From Pseudomonas sp. TNT3 (GTDB lineage: Bacteria > Pseudomonadota > Gammaproteobacteria > Pseudomonadales > Pseudomonadaceae): a stretch of 64,000 bases of DNA. Where the stretch lies: positions 62,001 to 126,000 of the forward strand of contig NZ_WFGV02000007.1 in the NCBI RefSeq assembly GCF_010095445.2. The letters run 5' to 3'. A program made the translations under genes and the position numbers. The notes under the pieces are model-generated. The model worked only from the letters and a program-made list of their open reading frames with translations, had not been told where the DNA came from and searched no databases. This document shows, piece by piece, positions 53,060 through 60,550 of this stretch; within the stretch, counting starts at the first letter, position 1, and each line of letters begins with the position of its first letter.

Positions 53060-53552
53060 TAACATAGTTTGTCTCTTCCTTCAGGACGAGGCGCCAATCT
53101 TTGTCATTCGAGCAATCATGCAACATCAAATATAGAAGCATCGATGAAAACATGAAGCGTTTTCTCGGGTCGCTTATCACGAAGTCGTCAAAGGAATCAC
53201 ACAACTTCAGGAAATTACATAGATGAACCACATCATCATGCAAAAAGCTCAGACCGAGAAAAGCGCCATGTGCGAACTTATTTCTAACTTTAACCAACAA
53301 TAAAAAATCCGCTCGCTCTCTTTCAGATAGGACCCCAAGCACAAAAGCATTAGAAATCGTTAATGAAAGGCGACCAAGAGGGGCTAGATTTCTAAATTCC
53401 TCATTTGAGCATTCAGGCAGGCGGCATCTTATAGCTTGGAGAAGAAGATCTTCTAAAGCACACAACATAAGTACGGCGCAGCCTCTATCTGACTCACTCT
53501 CAAACTCGCGCAAATAAAGATTTAGTTTTTCGCGATCACTTCCAAATACCAT
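53052..53552 (-). CDS. MltR-like HEPN-domain protein
   Basis: A 166-residue helical protein. It has the MltR/HEPN pattern: GCAVLMLCALEDLLLQAIRC, LGRLSLTISNAFVLGVLS, and the signature KVRNKFAHG with the Rx4H catalytic motif of HEPN RNases. It is AT-rich compared with neighbours. GGAG supports the ATG. HEPN proteins with this motif often act as toxins or defence effectors; MltR itself is a metabolic regulator. No antitoxin candidate is adjacent. The fold call is reasonable, the function open. Confidence 0.75.
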   Translation of the reverse strand: MVFGSDREKLNLYLREFESESDRGCAVLMLCALEDLLLQAIRCRLPECSNEEFRNLAPLGRLSLTISNAFVLGVLSERERADFLLLVKVRNKFAHGAFLGLSFLHDDVVHLCNFLKLCDSFDDFVISDPRKRFMFSSMLLYLMLHDCSNDKDWRLVLKEETNYVIK

Positions 53553-53641
53553 GGTAGCTCCAAAATTTTAAGTTACTTCTCGCTTCAGTGTACGCCTACT
53601 CACGAACGACAATCAGCCGCTATGGCGGCAAAGGAACAGTC

Positions 53642-54619
53642 ATGCCCGAAGAAATGAGGAAGGCTTGACCAGAACACTATCGCTACATTGACACCATCGG
53701 ACCGGAAGGTCTTGAGGTGCATTGCCTCACCTACCAGGTGATCGGCGAAACCGCCCAATGCTTTTACATCGGTTACAAGCATACCTGCGAGCTGGTCAGC
53801 GGACCGCAGTACAGATGGATCGCCGAGGCTGTAAAGAAACGCCGTAAGCGCGTGCCGAAGGAAGATGGCACCTCGGGCCGTCGCTATGCCTACACCGACA
53901 AGACACTGGCGCTGCGCTCGTACAAGGAGCGTAGCGCCGAGCGTTGGTCGGTGCCAATTGTCTGGCTTGAGTTTCGGGACAACGAGGCCGGTTTTGAGGT
54001 TGTCGACTTCGCCAGCGCCAGCCGGGAGGGCGAGCCGTTCGAGGCGCTAATCAGAAAGAGCATGTATCTGCCGAACCCGGTTACCCGATCCTGCACCATC
54101 AACCCCAAGATCAGGATCATTCACAAGTATCTGCGCACCCTGGACCATTCGACCGAAGACAATTCGGTGGACATGATGACCGGCATCCGTGCCGACGAGC
54201 CCCGCCGGGTCGCGAAAATGCGAAACCGGAAAAGCACCAGTGAAAGCAAGTGGGCCACGATGGTCATGCCACTGGCCGATGCTAGTGTAGGCGTGAAGGA
54301 CGTGACTGACTTCTGGGCTGGCTAGTCATTCGACTTGATGCTGCCAACGATCAACGGCCGCACGCTGGGAGGGAACAGCGACCTCTGTTTCCTAAAGGGA
54401 GCGAAGCAGGTCTACTCGATCATCGCGAGTGACAGGCCAAAAGCTGAATGGTGGGGTAGCATGGAAAACTCGGTGGTGTCCGGAGGCAAGTTCACCGGTG
54501 ACGGCGCCCGGTTCCGCAGTGACCAGCCCAGCTACCAGCAGATGCTCGACTACTCCGACACCCAATTCGATATGTTCGCCGATCACGACGAAGCGTTCGA
54601 CTGCTTCTGTTGCGATTAG
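53642..54619 (+). pseudogene. Decayed early genes: fusion with PAPS reductase-like C-terminus, two in-frame stops
   Basis: The frame starts MPEEMRKA and hits TGA (53666-53668). It continues YRYIDTIGPEGLEVHCLTYQ, a known phage hypothetical, to RSYKERS. There it changes into VPIVWLEFRDNEAGFEVVDF and NPVTRSCTINPKIRIIHKYL, the middle of a phage PAPS reductase-like protein, which lacks its N-terminus. It meets TAG at 54323-54325 (WAG*SFDLMLPTING) and the same frame continues to 54619. One deletion fusion plus two nonsense mutations explain it. Confidence 0.85.
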
Positions 54620-55317
54620 CCTAGGAAGGCTAACGCTTTAAAAGGACTTACAAGGCCGAAAGACACCCAGTATAGAGCAAACATCAAAAAACAAATAATT
54701 AGCGGGTAATTTACGAAATTTAATACATACAGAACACGCCACTTTCCATTCTCATAAAATCTTTTGTACCCTGACATATCATAATCTTCGGGCATATCCA
54801 GTTTAGCCCTATAGTAGTCTCCACGAAAATCGTTGTTAGAGTGCGTTTCGTAAAGCTTTAGAACATCATGATATTCTTTCTGACACCTATCATAGTTTTC
54901 CTGTGCAAACTCATCTGCGTGGACGTGAGGGTGAGACTTCTGTTTCAGCTCTCCAAGCTTAGAAGCGCAAGAATACATTTTCTCTGATTGACTAGAGTAA
55001 TCATTTTTATCCATCAACAAAGAATAAACCAACACCGCAACCGAAGAGAAAACTTGTAAAAGCCCTACACCCTTACTCTGTATATTCGCCCCCAAGCCAT
55101 ACGTTTGCATAAGTGATATGAAAATCAATACCAGCGAAAGAAACACTACCGTATAGGTAGAAAGAGCAGCGTGTAACTTTAATCTACGAGAAGCATGAAA
55201 TCTAGTTTTGGACGTCGCATCCATTTTTTTATATAGATTTTTAAAACTCTTTGATCCTGTCACTCGCTTTTCTCTCTTAAGCTCATCAGATGTGCTGATC
55301 ATATAGCACATTGCCAT
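54616..55317 (-). CDS. SLATT-like two-TM effector protein
   Basis: A 233-residue protein with an N-terminal basic helix (KNLYKKMDATSKTRFHASRR) before a TM pair at roughly residues 55-75 and 82-102. After it comes MDKNDYSSQSEKMYSCASKLGELKQKSHP. This layout fits SLATT proteins, predicted pore-forming effectors of nucleotide-signalling and RT-associated systems. A further hydrophobic segment lies near the C-terminus. ATG 55317 is chosen because GGAGGAA is eight bases upstream. No cyclase or RT gene is adjacent. Composition is AT-rich. The call is by pattern recognition. Confidence 0.72.
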   Translation of the reverse strand: MAMCYMISTSDELKREKRVTGSKSFKNLYKKMDATSKTRFHASRRLKLHAALSTYTVVFLSLVLIFISLMQTYGLGANIQSKGVGLLQVFSSVAVLVYSLLMDKNDYSSQSEKMYSCASKLGELKQKSHPHVHADEFAQENYDRCQKEYHDVLKLYETHSNNDFRGDYYRAKLDMPEDYDMSGYKRFYENGKWRVLYVLNFVNYPLIICFLMFALYWVSFGLVSPFKALAFLG

Positions 55318-55345
55318 GCTCATTTCCTCCCCCATCCCTCCACTC

Positions 55346-55387
55346 CGGGCATGACCCGGCATAGGACGTCCCATGCCCACAGAAAAC
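55346..55387. repeat. Duplicated leader block, copy 2
   Basis: Partner of 52631-52672; contains CGGCATAGGA before ATGCCCACAGAAAAC and starts the intact 58-residue gene. Confidence 0.75.
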
Positions 55388-55549
55388 CGAATTACCGAAC
55401 AGCCTGACGAAGTGAAGCGCTATCGGTTCAAAGGTGCGGCCGGCGAATACGTGTACGCCGCCGATTTCGACGCCGCCAAGCGTGACTGTGATGGCCGTAA
55501 CCGCCGTCGGCATGATCGAACCAGAAAAACCCGCATGGAAATCACGTAA
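55373..55549 (+). CDS. 58-residue early phage protein
   Basis: MPTENRITEQPDEVKRYRFK..., with YVYAADFDAAKRDCDGRN and a basic C-terminal tail. The ATG is in the duplicated leader block, AGGA upstream. It lies 11 bp before the integrase gene. Possibly an excisionase-like small protein by position, but no domain is recognised. Confidence 0.6.
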   Translation: MPTENRITEQPDEVKRYRFKGAAGEYVYAADFDAAKRDCDGRNRRRHDRTRKTRMEIT

Positions 55550-55560
55550 GGCAAGCTGAA

Positions 55561-56592
55561 ATGGGAAGACGACCAAGTAAACCAGGCTCGATAGCCCGGC
55601 TGCGAGAACGCAAGAAAGCCAGCGGCCGGGTTTTCTTCTACTACGACACCGGCGGAAAGGACCGCAGAGAGATTCCACTAGGCAGCGACTATGGCCTGGC
55701 GATCATGGAGTACGCAAAGTTTGAGCGTGATCGGACCGCGACCGATCTGGTCTCCAAGGTGATCACCTTCCGCTACGTCGCGGAGAAGTACATGGTCGAC
55801 ATCGTCCCAACCAAAGGCAAAGCCACCCAACTGGACAACAAGCGGGAAATGAAGAACCTGATTGCGTTCTTCGACGATCCGCCCGCGCCCCTGGAAACGA
55901 TCGAACCGCTGCATGTTCGCCAGTACCTTACCTGGCGGAAGGCGGCACCGGTCAGGGCGAATCGTGAAAAGGCATTGCTCAGCGCAATTTGGAACTACGC
56001 CAGGGACAAGGGCTACACGTCTCTAGCCAACCCCTGCGCCGGTATCAAGGGCAACAAAGAGACCGGGCGGGACACATACGTCGAGGATGAGCTCTTTAAG
56101 CGCGTGCACGACAAGGCCGATGTCGGACTGCAAGACGCCATGGACTTGGCTTATTTGACCGGTCAACGGGTGACTGACACGCGACTGATGGACGAAAGGG
56201 ATGTCCGCGACGGCCAAATCTGGGTGCTTCAGGGAAAAACGAAGGCCAAGCGGCGAATAGAGGTAACTGGTGAGCTGAAGGTTTTGATTGATCGAATAAT
56301 GTCCCGTAAATCAGAACACAAGGTCCGCTCGACGCGGCTGATCGTTACAGAGGATGGCACACCAATGACGGTGGCGATGTTGCGAAGAAGGTTTGATTTG
56401 GCCAGGGAAGCGGCCGGTGTTGCGAAGTCTGCATTTCAGATGCGGGATTTACGCGCCAAGGCAGGTACGGATAAAGCCGAATCGAGTGGTGACATCATGC
56501 AGGCGAGAGATCAACTTGGGCATACGACCGTGGTTATGACGGAGCAATACATCCGGAATCGCCTGGGCAAGAAAGTCACTCCAACCAAGTGA
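55561..56592 (+). CDS. int: Prophage integrase (tyrosine recombinase)
   Basis: A 343-residue tyrosine recombinase. It has an N-terminal arm-binding region (MGRRPSKPGSIARLRERK), a core-binding domain, and a catalytic domain with TGQRVTD (Arg I), RDLRAKAGTD (Arg II, with R in place of the usual H of HxxR), and QLGHTTVVMTEQYI (His and nucleophilic Tyr). It lies 75 bp from attR and drives integration into tRNA-Leu. Intact in frame. The missing first histidine may be a normal variant in this subgroup. Confidence 0.93.
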   Translation: MGRRPSKPGSIARLRERKKASGRVFFYYDTGGKDRREIPLGSDYGLAIMEYAKFERDRTATDLVSKVITFRYVAEKYMVDIVPTKGKATQLDNKREMKNLIAFFDDPPAPLETIEPLHVRQYLTWRKAAPVRANREKALLSAIWNYARDKGYTSLANPCAGIKGNKETGRDTYVEDELFKRVHDKADVGLQDAMDLAYLTGQRVTDTRLMDERDVRDGQIWVLQGKTKAKRRIEVTGELKVLIDRIMSRKSEHKVRSTRLIVTEDGTPMTVAMLRRRFDLAREAAGVAKSAFQMRDLRAKAGTDKAESSGDIMQARDQLGHTTVVMTEQYIRNRLGKKVTPTK

Positions 56593-56627
56593 ATTGCGGA
56601 CCAACTCCAAAATAGCGGACCGGAAAC
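56592..56627. repeat. Right-end copies of GCGGACC arm-type sequence
   Basis: AATTGCGGACC (56592-56602) and AGCGGACCGGAAAC (56614-56627) repeat the core of the 26907-26989 palindrome near attL. Confidence 0.65.
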
Positions 56628-56630
56628 AAT

Positions 56631-56666
56631 CAAGGGTTTGCATAAGCTTTCGCCCGCAAACCCTTG
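56631..56666 (-). terminator. tRNA-Leu terminator supplied by the prophage
   Basis: CAAGGGTTTGC ... GCAAACCCTTG hairpin next to the 3' end of tRNA-Leu, close to but not identical with the hairpin at 26769-26804. Confidence 0.8.
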
Positions 56667-56667
56667 T

Positions 56668-56733
56668 TTTAAGATGGTGCCCGAAGCCGGAATCGAACCG
56701 GCACGCCCTTACGAGCGGGGGATTTTAAGTCCC
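56668..56733. repeat. attR: 66-bp repeat in the complete tRNA-Leu
   Basis: Identical to 26806-26871. Here it is joined to the 5' part of the tRNA, so the gene is functional. Confidence 0.95.
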
Positions 56734-56761
56734 ATGCGTCTACCAGTTTCGCCATTCGGGC
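56675..56761 (-). tRNA. tRNA-Leu (anticodon UAA)
   Basis: 87 nt. Acceptor stem GCCCGAA/TTCGGGC, CCA encoded, anticodon loop CTTAAAA, long variable arm, T-arm GGTTCGATTCC. It is the integration target of the prophage, reconstituted by it. Confidence 0.96.
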
Positions 56762-56913
56762 GGTAGCGCGGTGAAGCTGTCTGGAGGCGGGTCAACGACC
56801 CTTACACCACTCAGACGCTTGTGCAGCAGAGGTGGAAATATATACATCCCGCCCCGGTGAAGCAAGTTCGCATCTGGCATTTTCAAGACTAAATCTTGCC
56901 AGGCAGTGCAAAT

Positions 56914-56951
56914 AAAAAAGCTCCGTAAATCATCGATCTACGGAGCTTGTT
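56914..56951 (-). terminator. Terminator after tRNA-Cys
   Basis: AAAAAAGCTCCGTA and TACGGAGCTTGTTT form a hairpin; on the minus strand it follows the tRNA-Cys end by five bases. Confidence 0.8.
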
Positions 56952-56956
56952 TAAAG

Positions 56957-57030
56957 TGGAGGCCGAGGTCGGAATCGAACCGGCGTAGGTGGATTTGCAA
57001 TCCACTGCATAACCATTTTGCTACTCGGCC
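56957..57030 (-). tRNA. tRNA-Cys (anticodon GCA)
   Basis: 74 nt. Acceptor GGCCGAG/CTCGGCC followed by TCCA, anticodon loop TTGCAAT inside GTGGATTTGCAATCCAC, T-arm CCGGTTCGATTCCGA. Confidence 0.96.
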
Positions 57031-57190
57031 TCAAACGTTTGATGTCATGTAGCACAACACCCTACGCATACAAACTTGGATTTAGATACAAGATCTAAGC
57101 CCTTGAAAACATTGAGCTTTTTAAGCGGTCAGTGCTTTCGATGGCGTGAATTATGGACTGATTTACGGAGGCTGGCAACCCCTTGATTTC

Positions 57191-57237
57191 AAAAAAAATT
57201 ATCCAGCCCGGCATTTATTCTGCCGGGCCTTTTTTGC
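57191..57237. terminator. Bidirectional terminator after nirD
   Basis: A-run, CCCGGCA/TGCCGGG hairpin, then T-run, placed between nirD and the tRNA-Cys promoter region. Confidence 0.85.
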
Positions 57238-57241
57238 CTTA

Positions 57242-57637
57242 TTAACCACGACCCCGGCAGCCGATTTCCACATCTCCCCTGCTCAACCGCACCGGCCAGA
57301 CACGCAGGCGCTGTTGCGGATACTCCAGGCAGGTGCCGTCCTCAAGACGGAAGTGCTGCTTGTAAATAGGCGACGCCACCACCAGTTCACCCTTGATATC
57401 GGCGATCAAACCGCGACCAATGACATTGGCCCCGGATTTCGGGTCGTGGTTGTCGATAGCGTAGAGGATCTTGCCTTGCGCGTCTGGCAGGTAAAACAGC
57501 GCGACTTGTGCGCCGTCGAGCCACACCACGACCCCGGAGTTGATGACCAGATCCTGCTCGCTGCACACCGATTGCCAGACCGCGTCCGGTTCAGACGCCA
57601 GGTTGTCATGGGTGCGCAGGGTATTTAATGGGTTCAT
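57242..57637 (-). CDS. nirD: Assimilatory nitrite reductase small subunit
   Basis: NirD is the Rieske-like small subunit of NADH-dependent nitrite reductase. The 131-residue protein fits the NirD length and pattern: VCSEQDLVINSGVVVWLDGA, YAIDNHDPKSGANVIGRGLI, DIKGELVVASPIYKQHFRLE. As in NirD, the usual Rieske cysteines and histidines are not all kept. Its ATG overlaps the nirB stop, so it is translationally coupled. Confidence 0.93.
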   Translation of the reverse strand: MNPLNTLRTHDNLASEPDAVWQSVCSEQDLVINSGVVVWLDGAQVALFYLPDAQGKILYAIDNHDPKSGANVIGRGLIADIKGELVVASPIYKQHFRLEDGTCLEYPQQRLRVWPVRLSRGDVEIGCRGRG

Positions 57638-60198
57638 CAGACAATCTCCTCGCGGACTGGAATAAGGTTGAGTTCGCTGGCCGTGATTGGCCGCCGCTGC
57701 CCTCGTTCCTCGACAAAGTGGATGTCCGGGTCCGGACGCTTATCGTTAACGAAGGTGCGGAAGCGCTTGAGTTTTTCCGGGCTTTTCAGCGCGTTGGCCC
57801 ATTCGCATTCATAGCGACTGACCACCAGTTGCATTTGCGATTCGAGTTCATCGCCGAGCCCCAGGCTGTCGTTGATGATCACTTCCTTCAAGTAATCCAG
57901 GCCGCCCTCCAGGCTTTCACGCCAGACCGATGTGCGCTGCAGTTTGTCGGCCGTGCGGATGTAGAACATCAGGAAGCGGTCGACGTAGCGGATCAGGGTC
58001 GCATCGTCGAGGTCGGTGGCAAACAGCTCGGCGTGGCGCGGGCGCATGCCGCCGTTGCCGCATACGTAGAGGTTCCAGCCCTTCTCGGTAGCGATCACGC
58101 CAACGTCTTTACTCTGCGCCTCGGCACATTCGCGGGTGCAGCCGGACACGGCGAACTTGAGCTTGTGCGGCGAGCGCAATCCCTTGTAACGATCCTCAAT
58201 CAACAGCGCCATTTTCACACTGTCCTGAACGCCGTAACGGCACCAGGTGCTGCCAACGCATGATTTGACCGTCCGCGTCGATTTACCGTACGCGTGACCG
58301 GTTTCGAAGCCCGCCTCAATCAACTCCGCCCAGATGTCTGGCAGTTGATGCAGTTGCGCGCCGAACAGGTCAATTCGCTGGCCACCGGTGATTTTGGTGT
58401 AGAGCTCGTATTTTTTCGCGACCACCCCAATCGCGATCAGCTTGTCGGCTGTGATTTCACCCCCGGCAATTCGCGGCACGACTGAATAGGTGCCATTTTT
58501 CTGCATGTTGGCCATGAAGGTGTCGTTGGTATCCTGAAGTGGCACCAGCGATGGGTCCATGATGGGCTGGTTCCAGCACGAGGCGAGAATCGAGCCCACC
58601 GCCGGTTTGCAGACATCACAGCCGGTGTGACCGCTGCCGTGTCTGGCCAGCAGTTCTTCGAAGGTGATCACCCCTTCCACCCGCACCAGCGCATAGAGTT
58701 CCTGGCGGGTGTAGGCAAAATGTTCGCACAGACTTTTGTCGACACTGACGCCACGCGCGGTCAACTCGTGCTCGAAGACTTGCTTGAGCAACCCGGCACA
58801 GCCCCCGCAGCCCGTACAGGCCTTGGTTTGCGACTTGAGTTGAGCCAGATCGGTGCAGCCGCTATCGATGGCTGAGCAGATCGAGCCTTTGGTGACGTTG
58901 TGACACGAACACACCGTGGCCGATTGGGGCAATGCGCCCGGTCCAAGCGTTGGCGCGCCTGCGGACGATGGCAGAATCAGGCTGGCCGGCTCCTTTGGCA
59001 GTGCAATCGCGTTCTGCATGTATTGCAGCAGCGTGTCGTAATAGCTGTTATCACCGACCAATACGGCGCCAAGTACCTGTTTACCCGTGACATCCACCAC
59101 CAGGCGTCGATAGCTGGCGGTGCTCTCGTCGATAAATTGAAAGCTGCGCGCGCCCGGAGTAATGCCGTGAGCATCGCCAATGGAGCCCACGTCGACGCCC
59201 AATAGCTTGAGCTTGGTCGACATGTCGGCGCCCATAAACGGCTCGGCGACCTGCTTGCAAAGCCTGGCCGCCACACTGCGCGCCATTTGATACCCCGGCG
59301 CCACCAGGCCGAACAGGCTGCCGTTCCATGAGGCACATTCGCCAATGGCGTAAATGTCTGGATCGCTGCTGAGGCACGCGTCGTCGATGACCACCCCGCC
59401 GCGTGGCCCGATAGCCAGCGCGCATTGACGAGCCAGTGCGTCTTGCGCACGAATGCCGGCGGAGAACACGATCAGGTCGGTTTCGAGGAATTCATCATTG
59501 GCGAAATTCATCCGGTACCGGTAATGCTCGCCGGCGCTGATCGATTGTGTCGCGCGCGACAGGTGCACACCGACGCCCAGCTTTTCGATTTGCGCCTTGA
59601 GCGCCAGGCCGCCGTGTTCGTCCAGTTGCACAGGCATCAAGCGCGGAGCGAATTCGACGACATGGGCTTCCAGGCCCAGACTCTTCAGTGCATTGGCTGC
59701 CTCAAGCCCGAGAAGTCCTCCTCCCACGACCACACCACGTCGCGCGTTGGCAGCGGCGGCTCGAATAGCGTCCAGGTCTTCAAGCGTGCGGTACACCAAG
59801 CGCGAGTCGTCCTGCGCGCCTTCGATAGATGGCACAAACGGGTACGAACCCGTTGCCAGGATCAGTTTGTCGTAAGTAACCGAGCCTTGGGCGGTAATCA
59901 CCTCGTGGCGGGCGCGGTCTATCTCAAGAACCGGCACGCCCAGATGCAACGTAATACCCGGAGTCTGGTATAGCGCGGCATCGCTGAGGGCCAGCGACTC
60001 AGCGTCCCGCCCGGTGAAATACTCGGAAAGATGCACGCGATCATAGGCGCGCACGGGCTCCTCGCTGAAGACATGCACCCGGTAGTGATTAAGGGCACCG
60101 CGCTCAATCAACTGTTCGACACAGTGATGTCCGACCATGCCATTACCGATCACGATCAGCGTCTGCAACTTGTTCAGCGTGGCAACAATGGAGTTCAT
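57637..60198 (-). CDS. nirB: Assimilatory nitrite reductase large subunit
   Basis: NirB reduces nitrite to ammonium with NADH, using FAD, Fe-S and sirohaem. The 853-residue protein has an N-terminal FAD/NADH oxidoreductase part (VIGNGMVGHHC; GGGLLGLEAANAL) and a BFD-like [2Fe-2S] segment (CSCHNVTKGSIC, CTGCGGCAGL). The sirohaem/[4Fe-4S] reductase domain has CVGSTWCRYG and VSGCTRECAEAQ. ATG at 60198 (MNSIVATLNKL) is preferred to GTG at 60225. It is the first gene of nirBD, behind a regulated leader. Confidence 0.95.
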   Translation of the reverse strand: MNSIVATLNKLQTLIVIGNGMVGHHCVEQLIERGALNHYRVHVFSEEPVRAYDRVHLSEYFTGRDAESLALSDAALYQTPGITLHLGVPVLEIDRARHEVITAQGSVTYDKLILATGSYPFVPSIEGAQDDSRLVYRTLEDLDAIRAAAANARRGVVVGGGLLGLEAANALKSLGLEAHVVEFAPRLMPVQLDEHGGLALKAQIEKLGVGVHLSRATQSISAGEHYRYRMNFANDEFLETDLIVFSAGIRAQDALARQCALAIGPRGGVVIDDACLSSDPDIYAIGECASWNGSLFGLVAPGYQMARSVAARLCKQVAEPFMGADMSTKLKLLGVDVGSIGDAHGITPGARSFQFIDESTASYRRLVVDVTGKQVLGAVLVGDNSYYDTLLQYMQNAIALPKEPASLILPSSAGAPTLGPGALPQSATVCSCHNVTKGSICSAIDSGCTDLAQLKSQTKACTGCGGCAGLLKQVFEHELTARGVSVDKSLCEHFAYTRQELYALVRVEGVITFEELLARHGSGHTGCDVCKPAVGSILASCWNQPIMDPSLVPLQDTNDTFMANMQKNGTYSVVPRIAGGEITADKLIAIGVVAKKYELYTKITGGQRIDLFGAQLHQLPDIWAELIEAGFETGHAYGKSTRTVKSCVGSTWCRYGVQDSVKMALLIEDRYKGLRSPHKLKFAVSGCTRECAEAQSKDVGVIATEKGWNLYVCGNGGMRPRHAELFATDLDDATLIRYVDRFLMFYIRTADKLQRTSVWRESLEGGLDYLKEVIINDSLGLGDELESQMQLVVSRYECEWANALKSPEKLKRFRTFVNDKRPDPDIHFVEERGQRRPITASELNLIPVREEIV

Positions 60199-60235
60199 AA
60201 ATAGCACCCGGCCAAAGCCCGTCACGGAAAAAAAG

Positions 60236-60273
60236 CAAAAAAAAACGCCTGAAACCTTTCGGTTCCAGGCGTC
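60236..60273 (-). terminator. Leader terminator (attenuator) before nirB
   Basis: On the minus strand GACGCCTGGAACC/GGTTTCAGGCG followed by nine T lies 38 bp before the nirB ATG, between promoter and gene. It must be overcome for nirBD expression. Confidence 0.8.
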
Positions 60274-60352
60274 TTTGCCTGTTCGATTGCGGCGTTAAAA
60301 CCGGACGTCTCTGCCCGATCCACCGCTGCTGCCCACGACCTGTGCGGCCAAT

Positions 60353-60368
60353 CGGTCGTCGTTGACCG
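60353..60368 (-). promoter_or_regulatory. ANTAR-type hexaloop hairpin in the nirB leader
   Basis: CGGTC-AACGAC-GACCG: a 5-bp stem with six-base loop having A at position 1 and G at position 4, the signature of ANTAR antiterminator targets such as NasT/NasR. A larger hairpin (GCCCAT/ATGGGC) precedes it. Confidence 0.55.
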
Positions 60369-60416
60369 TGAGGGCTGCCCATTCGAATGTTCTCGCGATG
60401 GGCCTGTTCAACGTAA

Positions 60417-60432
60417 TGCAGCGTTTGTGCCA
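60417..60432 (-). promoter_or_regulatory. Sigma54 (-24/-12) promoter of nirBD
   Basis: TGGCACAAACGCTGCA matches the TGGCACG-N4-TTGCA consensus at all but two positions with GG-N10-GC spacing. Transcription would start near 60,406, giving a leader of about 208 nt that contains the hairpins and terminator above. Confidence 0.72.
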
Positions 60433-60550
60433 GATCGTTACTACGCCCCTATGCGCGGGCCTAAGCTCGGACAGATGCACTCAGGAAGCCCCGTCCACTG
60501 CCATGCCATAGTGCAGCGAACGCCCCGCGGCCTTATAAAAGTGCACGTCC

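Larger units (their letters stand above)
26806..56733. mobile_element. Decayed lambda-like prophage integrated in tRNA-Leu(UAA)
   Basis: The element of about 29.9 kb is bounded by a 66-bp direct repeat that contains the 3' part of a tRNA-Leu gene. Its tyrosine integrase lies next to the complete tRNA. Tail genes in lambda order run on the minus strand from 41.5 to 30.4 kb, and early genes run on the plus strand from 43.0 to 56.6 kb. No terminase, portal, capsid, head-completion, or CI repressor gene was recognised. Tail genes V, G, H, I, J and the tail fibre are all truncated, fused, frameshifted or stopped. It cannot make virions, but many cargo genes are intact. Confidence 0.93.
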
